A stretch of 64,000 bases of DNA from Clonostachys chloroleuca (lineage: Eukaryota > Ascomycota > Sordariomycetes > Hypocreales > Bionectriaceae): the NCBI GenBank assembly GCA_037952775.1, contig JBANAY010000003.1, forward strand, positions 13,950,001 to 14,014,000, written 5' to 3'. The translations under genes were made by a program, and so were the position numbers. Of this stretch, positions 56,181-64,000 are shown in pieces. The notes below the pieces were generated by a model. That model was not told the origin of the DNA. It did not search any database and saw nothing but the letters and a program-made list of their open reading frames with translations. How positions within the stretch are numbered: position 1 is the stretch's first letter; every line of letters begins with the position of its first letter.

Positions 56181-59150
56181 TGTGGCGCGTTCCGTCCCTC
56201 CGGCCGTTGAACGAGACTCGATGTGTGGACTGCGATGTCACTAACGGAGCGAGATTCAATATCGGGTGTTGCTTTTTCGGCAGTACAGATAGCGTGGCAA
56301 GTGGATCAGTGCAAAGTGACGCGGTTCGCGAGGCTGGCGAGGATTATAGGCCTGAAGACGAGGTTTTCTGAGGCCAAAGAGGAAGGGGGCCAGAGCAGAC
56401 CCGGGCAGGGGAGAACTGGGGTTGCTGATGGACAGGTTCGCGTGCCTGATGACGGGGTCGACAGCCAACTCGAGTCTGGGGAATTTGCGGGGTGAAATCC
56501 TAGTGCGGGCGCTGTGGCAGCAAAAGCCCACTGAATAGGCTCACATACAGAAAGGCGAAGTGACGGCGAAGCCGTCCTTCAAGTTGAGACTCGACGAAGG
56601 TGAAGCAGTCCTGGATGAGAGATTCTGGTCTAGGATGGACGTTGTTGGTGATGGGGATATAATACAAGAACAGGTCGAGGAAGAGATGAAATGGATGGAG
56701 ACCAGGGCGGGGAGGACGAGAGAAAGTGGATTGACAGAAGCAATGGATGGAGTGAGTGGCAGGCGGGTCGAGATTTGGGGTGGGGGAGTAATCATTGGGG
56801 GGAAGGACTAGGAGGTCAGGGCAAGGATGGGTTTCACTCCTTGCGGTATGGCTAGCTGGCTGGCATTGACACCAGACACAATTACGCCAGCCAATCCGTC
56901 ATCTGTCATCTAGCTACAAAGGTCCCTCTAGAGGCTGGCTATGTGGAGGCGTCAGTTGTGCCTTCGGGACATGGCCAATCAATGGCCAGCAACACGAGAC
57001 ACTGTGCGAGCGACAGCCAAGGTGCAGCGCAGCAAACAGTATGGTAACATCGTCTCTTATCCGACGTATTATATATCGTCGTCCATATTGACCTGCATTC
57101 GTAGGTATGCTAAGTGTGTTACAGAGGTCGTGATCGCAAATCTTGCCGTCGATCCTCCCAAAAATAGTTGGGGCGAACTGTGGAAGATCTGGATTTTCAT
57201 AACCATTTGGCAAATCCCGTGTGTGAGAAACTCTAATGAGAAAGCATGCATATTATAGAGTTGTCTCCCGATACACCCACCAATTCACCCCAATTGCGCG
57301 AGTCTCAGCTTTGTTTTCTCTTGGGGGGCTTTATCGAAATCCTCAGGCGATAGCTAGGCTGTCAACTAGCTGCCAGTGTCTCAGGACTCGTGGTCTAGGC
57401 TGTTCGAGTCTTGGGTCGGACTATGTTGTCTTGCCAGCGAGGAGCTGTGGTCCAAGACATTCCACTCACAAATGTTTGATTAGTCCGGTCATCAAGACCC
57501 TTGTTTTCCCTTTCCGCGCCCATAGTCAGGACTGGAATGCAACTGTGTCAAAGCAACATGTGCCGCTTGCCCGAGACTTCAGCATCCTGTTTGTCTTTCC
57601 CTGTGTTTTAACCTCTGGGATAGGTTGCAAGAGGGGCGGGAGGGGAGGTCTCTCGCCAGCTCCGCAGCACTGTGAAAACTGGCGTAATCCTCCTGACTCG
57701 ATGGCTCTGCCAAAACGCCATCATTTCCACTTCGTCGGATAGCGGCCTTCAATTGGTCTTGCGGGTGCGGTTAACGCCGTCGCAATTCTACTTCGTACCC
57801 GATGGCCGAATAAAATAGCATGTGAAGACACTCAAGTCACTTCACTGAGAAGGGGGACTGACCGAAATCCATCTGACTCCGAGCGCTGGCACCTTTTCTC
57901 ATCCGACGCCAGCTGGCCGCACTGAGTCTGATTGCAGGAGTGAGAGAAGCGTTCAGATATTTTGATATTTTATGTTAAACAAGCAAACAGTCGGCTTTGT
58001 GGTATTTCCAGTCAATATGACGACCAACACTAGAGCATTTAACCTGTGAAAGAGAGGAATGCATATGTAACGACTCAAATATTATAAATTCTCTTTAGAC
58101 CATAATGTGATATAATGGTTGTTTAATCTGTCTGAAATTCCTTTCTTTCGACCATCTGATTTATTCATGCTTTAACTCTACTAAAGCACCCAGTGATCAG
58201 CAACCGATTAACATCAAACGAGACGACCAGTTAGAGCTGAATTCAGCACGCTTTGATCCAAGTACTTTCAGCGGCGCGTACAGTCAACCCGATCATCGTG
58301 GCATAATATGAGATGGGTTAGACCTAACTAATAGTCAGGCAATCGCGCAACTTTAAGTCAGCTAGGTGCCACGTGAATATAAATTTATGATCTTCCTAAT
58401 GACTTCAGAAATCTCATTTTTCAAGTGTGTGCATCCCAGATTGCCCACATGAAATCAGCGACAATTGAAAGCTAGGCCGAGCTTGACACGGGCCTTCAGC
58501 CTTGCAATCGGACACTCAAAAAAGATCAACCCAAGGAGGGTGAGAGATGGCAGATAAGGCGCGAATCTGGAACGTACAGGCTCTGCATAGAATCCACTAG
58601 ATCAGTGAAGCGATAGATACGCATTGAATATTCCTATCTGCTGCCGTTAGACGAGCTGATTTCCGATATCATTTTCCCACAAATGTGTCCTAAGTCGTCA
58701 GCTCTTATTGTACGATGATTGAGTGTTTGAATTGCAGAATAACTCATCATACTGTCTGCTGCAATGTGAACAAGATTAAAGAATAGCAGCCGGCTTGCTG
58801 CCAGTCCGGCTAATATTAACAGGAGGGAAACTTCATTACAACCTTGGAACTGGAATCGCACGACAGGACGAAACTATGTTGGACGCAGCAACTCTGTCCA
58901 ATAAGTGCTGAGATAACGTAGGAGAGAATGAAAAGTCAATGATACATTGTCAACCTTGCCAGGGTGGCCGTCGTTTTATAAAGGGAAGGTCACGTGAGAT
59001 ATTCCCTGGTGGTGAGCAGCAAGGGGTTCTTGCCTGTTTGGAAATGACCACTGAGAGTTGCAAACACACTGCATTTCAGAAATAAATACAACAGAAGTTA
59101 ATTTAATATGTACTGGCTCCCTAATGGTCGAGTTGGTTGAAACAAAGACA
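56181..59150. other. Long intergenic stretch upstream of the regulator
   Basis: Frames at 56223-56811 and 57236-57742 look like chance open frames in GC-richer promoter or leader sequence of the regulator. 57060-58850 shows no family pattern. 57960-58160 is A/T-rich. No tRNA or repeat identified. Confidence 0.4.
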
Positions 59151-59735
59151 CTACATCTTTCGGGGGCGGCCACGGGGGCGTTTTGTAGAGTCCTTGTTGT
59201 TGCTCTTCTTTCCTTGTCCATGACTCTTTGTAGCCTTTTTGGAAACTCCAGCTTCCCGTGCCAACTGAGCGGTCCGGCTCCCGGTCCTCTTGCCTCCTTT
59301 CCGTCGACGTGTCTTTGACTTCTTCCACTCCTCGACCAACTCACTCATGTTCCCACAATCCTCCTCCGGCACGGCGGTTGGTTCCCACTCTAATGTATAG
59401 TGTAGCTTCTCGTTGATCAACTCTTCGCCTATAATTTTAATAGCTTCCCATTCATCCACGGATATTTCATCCACTACCGGAGGGGTGGGAGGATCCTCGG
59501 CGGCCGGACTTGTGCTGGCACTCTCATTCCGTGCCTCTGCATCGCTGTTCTCGAAACTAGTCATCTCAGCACTCATCTAAGTAGCAGGAGCCAGGCATAG
59601 TGCCTCAATAGAAGAGTCTATTGAGAAATCGGCAGTTTCGTCATATATAGGAGCGGGATCCGACTCGACTTGTGCATGCAACAGCTCTTCGGCGGCAGGG
59701 GGCTCGTTATCATGTGCATCTTTCGTCGGATACAT
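59151..59735 (-). pseudogene. Chromodomain plus AT-hook protein, interrupted by one in-frame stop
   Basis: From 59576 the frame reads an acidic Ser-rich leader and then a chromodomain-like block: SVDEWEAIKIIGEELINEKL, HYTLEWEPTAVPEED and CGNMSELVEEWKKSK. A Lys/Arg-rich stretch (KTRRRKGGKRTGSRTA) and a terminal AT-hook (KRPRGRPRKM) follow, 141 residues in all. Upstream in the same frame a further 52 codons (59735-59580) start MYPTKDAHDNEPPAAEELLH, acidic like the downstream leader and separated from it only by TAG at 59579-59577. Either the stop is a recent nonsense mutation or translation starts at 59576. Chromodomains bind methylated histone tails and AT-hooks bind A/T-rich DNA. This pairing suits heterochromatin targeting, which is inferred only. 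Confidence 0.55.
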
Positions 59736-59892
59736 TAAACCAGATCAATTGTATTGTCTTTTAACCAGTTTGGACAATTGATAGGAGTTGAGGATATGGC
59801 ACCAACATGGAACGGTGGATGTTAAGAACATGATTAGTAGAGTCGATTTGAATTATCGAATTTAGCCTAAAAAGATAACTATACAATCAATC

Positions 59893-59967
59893 GTCTCATG
59901 CCAAAATGTCTCATGCCAAAACGTCTCATGCCAAAACGTCTTATGTTAAAATACCCCATGCTAAAAA
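59893..59967. repeat. 15-bp unit x5 tandem repeat
   Basis: Five units of GTCTCATGCCAAAAC/T. The first three are almost identical; the last two carry C-to-T changes (GTCTTATGTTAAAAT, ACCCCATGCTAAAAA). Confidence 0.9.
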
Positions 59968-61224
59968 GTTGCATAATGAATGAAAAGTGCCACATTATAT
60001 TACTTAAAATTTAAGACTTTCTGTTACTTGGGGCCTCCGGAAAACGCGACCCCAACCGCCAAAATGCTGTACGGGAGTATCAGATCCTCAGGCAGCTTGC
60101 GCTGTATTCGTCACCCACGCTTTCGTGGACCGTTCAGGGAGTAACCCCAAGCTCGGCTTGATACACTTCTTTATAACTGGCGAGACGTGAATTACAGGAA
60201 TGGGACCAGCGTAGCAGAAAAAGCTGGTTTTGATGTTCTGAAGTGTTCTTTTGCAACCTTGATGCCTTGTCTCATAATTCTAACCTGCATTTGCAGGCAC
60301 GACTTGAGATCAGCCTGTATCGTATTTTCGTCTTTGCGCACCCTCGTCCTGTTCAAATTGGTCAATTGATTGTAGCCACTTGAGTCACCATACAGACTGA
60401 ACTGACTTTGCAGCTACCAAGGAGAAACCACAGCTTTGACTAAACGCAGCAGGAAACAGAACGAAAATGAATAATTCGCTTTAGCTTCACGCATGATGAT
60501 AGTTCGTGCATTTATCGTTATCAGTCTCACCTGGGGATCTCGCCTAGGTGGGGGAGGAGGGCCGTAACGGTGAGGAGTTACTACTTGTTGAGAGGACTAG
60601 CGGCGATAGGATTCGGTTTTTTGTGTCGAAAGCGATATCTATTCATTACCCGCAATCTTGAAGAGGGTGAGTTCGGTAGCTTCTGACACCAAGGGTATTA
60701 CCGGTTCAGGAGTTACTAGGTATAGTATCTCTTAACTAGTAATACTATAAGGAGAATTAAGCTTAGAGAAGGAGGAGGGGGTTATTTTGGATAGGAAGAG
60801 GTGTTAATTTAGAATCAGAGATAGAAAAGTATTAAGGAAGCTTATTTTACAAACCTAAGGCTAAGTTATCTAGAGTGCCTTTAGTATTATACGCTAATGT
60901 AAGATTTAATTATTATATAGTGAGTTAAATATATTAATATTAATTTATAGTAAGTCCTTAGCCTTAATAGGAGGATAGGTAAGAGAATTAATTAGTAGCG
61001 GACTTATTAGTATATCTTAGTTATTAGGCTTATAATATACTATAAGTAATAATAAAATGAGTTTTAGGTATTTAATTAGTTACATTAATTCTTTTTAAAC
61101 GGTATAACTATTATATATTGAAATTTAAGCTATAATTTCTATAGAGATTCTAGAAATACCTTATACTTTTCCTATTATATCAATACTTTCCAGCTACCTA
61201 GGGAATCTATTAGTAAAGCGGCAC
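59968..61224. other. Gene-free stretch ending in a very A/T-rich block
   Basis: 60000-60700 has no coding pattern. 60700-61200 is strongly A/T-rich with repeated TTAGTA/TAATTA words, resembling RIP-eroded transposon DNA. It directly abuts the broken JmjC fragment. Confidence 0.45.
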
Positions 61225-61527
61225 CTAAATAGTAATCCAGGTAGCGAGGCCATGGCTATCCATATGAAGTACCGTAAAATGACCTCCTTCAGATAGCAAT
61301 GCCCATTGTTCAATATCCCTCCATTCTACCAAGTCTTTCCTATTGGCCACAACCCTCTCAGCGCTATCTCCATTCAGCACTTTATCACGAATCCGAGCTA
61401 GGAGCTGGCAATTCCTATTCATCAACAAGTTGGGTAGTATAGAAGGCAAGGGACAGCTGCAGTCAAGGATATTCCAGGGGTCATCTGAGTATCTCGATGA
61501 GAGGAAACGCTCCTGGACTTGTCGCAA
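61225..61527 (-). pseudogene. JmjC/cupin-domain protein fragment
   Basis: The minus-strand frame reads VQERFLSSRYSDDPWNILDC, then LEWRD-like VEWRDIEQWALLSEGGHFTV, LHMDSHGLATWITI. The block WALLSxGG...HxDSHGxATW resembles the beginning of the metal-binding region of fungal JmjC-type cupins, in which HxD supplies two iron ligands (here the HMD). The frame is cut at 61225 by the A/T-rich block and lacks the distal histidine half. It starts next to the divergent DUF6594 remnant. Confidence 0.5.
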
Positions 61528-61534
61528 GCTTCTT

Positions 61535-62769
61535 GGTTCGCTACCTCGAGTTTTATTGCTGGCGATCCAGCTAAGACGACGCTCATCTTCCGTCGGTTTG
61601 ACCAGCTAGCAGTCCGAAACCTTCTCTTTCTTGAGGCTCGGCTTGCGGCCCTTGAAGAATTGCAAGATCGCCTCGACGAGACTGAAAAAGGGCTCCGAAA
61701 CAACGAGCCTATCACGACAACAGCAAAATCATGGGAAGATTTCGCCGCTTTTGGCACTTACGGTCGTGAACAAGATTTCGGACTCCCTCGATCGGTGTTG
61801 GATCGGTGGAAGGAGTCAAGAAGGGACAAGGTGAAAAAAAATACGAGAATTGGTCCGGTCAGACCCCTCCATACCCAAAGTTAAGCACCCCTACGCAAGG
61901 GCATCTTCCAGTGGCAGTGGAAAAGGACATGACCCCGCCATACCCAAAGCTAAAAGCCCAGAACCAACGGCAGCATCCAGTGGCAGTGGCAAAGGACAGG
62001 GCCCCGCTATAAACAAAGTCAAGGACAGGGAGAGAAGAAAACCTTTTATTGCCATTGGGGGAACTCCGAAACCAACGGAAACAACCTCCTTCACTAGCTC
62101 TAACAAGTATAACACTGTACTCAAAGAATCTAGGGCCTTTTTTGATAATTTTTTAGGATGTGGTCCTCTCACAATGGAGTTGATACAAGACAAGTGGGAT
62201 TTGGCACAGACAATAGAGGACTCTTTAAAAACTTATCGTTCGTATGACAGAACTTATCGTGGGGAAATAAGCTAAAATATTCCAGAGGAAGCCATCTTAC
62301 GATACCGAGAAATGCTGAAGCTCGAGCCACCAGCAACACGCACCACGAATGTCGTGAGTGACTGGATTAGAGGTGACATTGTCCCTGAGTCTGGGCCACA
62401 GTTTTTGCCAACATCGGCAATGTACCAGGCGTATTCTCGGTCAGACACCAAGCAGGCCTCGTCACCCTCAACGCAACGAGAGAATGATATTGTTGGCATC
62501 GGTAGAATAGGAGGTGTCGACATTTTAACGCGACTGGTTTCACGATGCAATTTGCTTTTCATCTTCAAGGTATAGTTACATTTATCCATTCTAACTTGTC
62601 AGAATAAGCACAGTAGTTGGCAGTCCTGTTCGCTGTCTCGGTGAAATTTATGACTACGGCTTCTCGATCGGAGATTTTTTTAGCAACCGCAGCATACGCA
62701 ACAATAATGGTCGTTTTTGTGGCTTTCCAAGCCCCATCAAAGGCGCAGAAAATTCCAACTTTCCTATAA
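61535..62769 (+). pseudogene. DUF6594 membrane protein, 5' truncated, with frameshift and nonsense codon
   Basis: The plus strand reads SSFIAGDPAKTTLIFRRFDQ, LAVRNLLFLEARLAALEELQ and FGLPRSVLDRWKESRRDK. After a Ser/Gly/Lys linker come LIQDKWDLAQTIEDSLKTY and REMLKLEPPATR. A 47-base intron (62570-62616, branch CTAAC) leads to a membrane segment, LAVLFAVSVKFMTTASRSEI, FLATAAYATIMVVFVAFQ, and a stop at 62769. This layout (IFRRF start, coiled middle, C-terminal membrane helices) is that of fungal DUF6594 proteins. Lesions: no start codon, a shift at the eight-A run 61834-61841, and TAA at 62273-62275. Function of the family is unknown. Confidence 0.65.
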
Positions 62770-62859
62770 TGGAAGTAGTGGTAGCGGTAGCTTAGCTTAG
62801 GTTAGTCTTTAAATTAATTAGATTGCCACGTACATCTCCACACAGGCTCAGTCCAACAA

Positions 62860-63057
62860 GATATCTTCAAACAGCACTGGCCATATATGGAGATGTTAGA
62901 GAATTTCAAAAGGGCCAACGCCACAAAGTCGGGAGATATAGAGAGATTCAAAAGAGAGACCGTCGGAGAGAATCAGCTTCTGGATGATGCTGGCAATTTG
63001 GCGAGGGATATTCATGGCCAGGTCTACCCAATGTACTCGGCGGAGATACCTTATTAA
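62860..63057 (+). pseudogene. Last-exon-like fragment, family not recognised
   Basis: An open frame of 66 codons with clearly coding composition (DIFKQHWPYMEMLENFKRAN, GENQLLDDAGNLARDIHGQV) ends at TAA 63055-63057. A CAG acceptor-like site lies shortly upstream at 62844. It has no start codon. It may be a terminal exon of an otherwise lost gene. Confidence 0.35.
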
Positions 63058-63406
63058 GTTATTACTTGAGGAGGATGGGGCCGCTTATTTGGATGTTTGA
63101 GAAACATTCATTCACCTATTATAGTAATTTCATTAATCTTCCTTAATTACTGACTTATTTCCCAATTAACGCTATATGAAGTGCAATATTAACATAAGTT
63201 TGTATTTCTATCTAACTTCGGGTTTAAGTATAGTCCGCTTCCCCGAATGACTGCTTGGAAGATTATGTAATCAAACAGCAAGCCTCCCTAGAGCCATTGT
63301 AAATTCCAACCCGGTTGCAATTGGCGGTTAAAACTTTGGCCTGTTTTATGGACAGCAGCTTCCAACCTCCTCCTTTTGTAGAAGGATCGAATGATTTTCC
63401 ACAAAT

Positions 63407-63688
63407 TTAAGTGGGTACCACGGGCCTGGAATCCAGGCCTTGGAGCGCGCTGAGGCCTTCCACGGCGCCACCAAGGAAGAAAGGGGCATCTGGATCTCGG
63501 ATAATCTTATAAAGCTCAGTTTCAGGAGATGAGAAAGTCGCAGTGAGGAGAGATTTCAAACGGGGCGTCTTCCAATATGACAACACTGTTACATCATTTG
63601 ATATTCCAAGTCCTGCATTGCATAGTATCATTATTATTACAGTAGGATGAAGATCGCTATACCATCGAGAGTCTGTGGACTCCACCAT
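63407..63688 (-). CDS. Unrecognised open frame, 93 codons, beside the second 14-3-3 copy
   Basis: Starts MVESTDSRWYSDLHPTVIIM and ends SALQGLDSRPVVPT. One hydrophobic stretch (TVIIMILCNAGLGI), no known domain. The first 25 bases are shared with the duplicated flank of the 14-3-3 gene (about 50878-50917), where a LINE interrupts the equivalent frame. It could be part of a larger gene or chance. Confidence 0.3.
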   Translation of the reverse strand: MVESTDSRWYSDLHPTVIIMILCNAGLGISNDVTVLSYWKTPRLKSLLTATFSSPETELYKIIRDPDAPFFLGGAVEGLSALQGLDSRPVVPT

Positions 63689-63820
63689 AACAACTCCACG
63701 CAGGAACGCCAGGAAATTATCAGAGCTTAGAGGGTAATCTCCGAAGTTTGAGGCTAATTCACATAATCATTATACACGAGTCTCACTAAGTAGATAGTTG
63801 ATACCTATTTTTCATTCATT

Positions 63821-64000
63821 TTAGCATGTTACAGGAAGTTTCTCCCTTAATTTCCCTTGGGTTGAGGCTCCCCGCTGACCATTGTCAGGAGATATCCAAA
63901 GGGATAGGTTGTCACGGAGGATGTGTATGATAGATATGCTCTCGTCATCAGGCTCCTTGGCAAGCCTGTCAAGTTCAGCAATGACATCATCAAAAGCACA
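63821..64000 (-). CDS. 14-3-3 paralogue, 3' end only (gene runs off the right edge)
   Basis: The complement of 64000-63821 encodes AFDDVIAELDKLAKEPDDES, ILRDNLSLWISPDNGQRGAS and ends at TAA 63823-63821. It matches the last 59 codons of the 14-3-3 gene at 49787-50742 with few changes, and the homology continues into the 3' flank to about 63663. The visible frame is open, so this copy may be functional. Its 5' part lies outside the window. The two copies are inverted relative to each other, about 13 kb apart. Confidence 0.75.
   Translation of the reverse strand, partial: CAFDDVIAELDRLAKEPDDESISIIHILRDNLSLWISPDNGQRGASTQGKLREKLPVTC

Noticed and set aside
57236..57742. 168-codon plus-strand open frame as a gene
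   Set aside because: Amino-acid composition looks random, with no family pattern, start context or splice extension.
1..64000. CRISPR arrays, bacterial operons, riboswitches, tRNA or rRNA genes
   Set aside because: The sequence is fungal nuclear DNA. No regularly spaced repeats were seen, and no tRNA cloverleaf or rRNA segment was found by reading for conserved box B-like words.

Overview
This window looks like chromosomal DNA of a filamentous ascomycete, most likely a eurotiomycete of the Aspergillus/Penicillium kind. The evidence is spliced genes with 47-75 base GT-AG introns and CTAAC-like branch points, fungus-specific families (con-10 KGG protein, DUF3659 repeats, Ecl1, Zn2Cys6 regulators, AIM24, DUF6594), and fungal transposons (Fot1/pogo, Tc1, Tad-like LINEs). 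The low gene density, the many broken genes and the C-to-T/G-to-A type lesions point to an accessory or subtelomere-like region. No taxonomic search could be run.

Left part (1-13.8 kb): the 5' end of an Rtc3/SBDS-like gene, a Tc1 transposase fragment beside a broken gene, a small KKK-rich conserved protein, and a 938-residue DUF3659 repeat protein (the best preserved large gene here). A transposon graveyard follows, with LINE and AAA-ATPase fragments. A truncated geranylgeranyltransferase-I beta gene and a 196-bp foldback MITE close this part.

Middle (16-33.8 kb): a complete con-10 homologue, a Zn2Cys6 regulator with one nonsense codon, two small secreted cysteine-rich proteins, an NRPS condensation-domain scrap, and a full-length Fot1/pogo transposon disabled by three in-frame stops. 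Next come a sugar-transporter tail, a mutated partial copy of a regulator found intact 15 kb downstream, a secreted alpha/beta hydrolase and a damaged aegerolysin.

Right part (35.9-64 kb): an AIM24 pseudogene, an intact 750-residue ATP-dependent DNA ligase, and a regulator that pairs a bZIP-like basic region with a C-terminal zinc cluster. A hydrophobin remnant follows; its 3' half has been copied in inverted orientation to form a 160-bp-arm palindrome. Then come a complete but divergent 14-3-3 gene, a LINE 3' end, an Ecl1-like protein, a large Zn2Cys6 regulator and a chromodomain/AT-hook protein. Head-to-head JmjC and DUF6594 remnants follow, and an inverted second copy of the 14-3-3 3' end runs off the right edge.

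I see no biosynthetic cluster or operon-like unit. The genes appear to be independent. The recurrent theme is duplication followed by RIP-like mutation and transposon insertion. All nine clear in-frame nonsense codons found in otherwise readable frames are TAG or TAA, as CpA-to-TpA change predicts.
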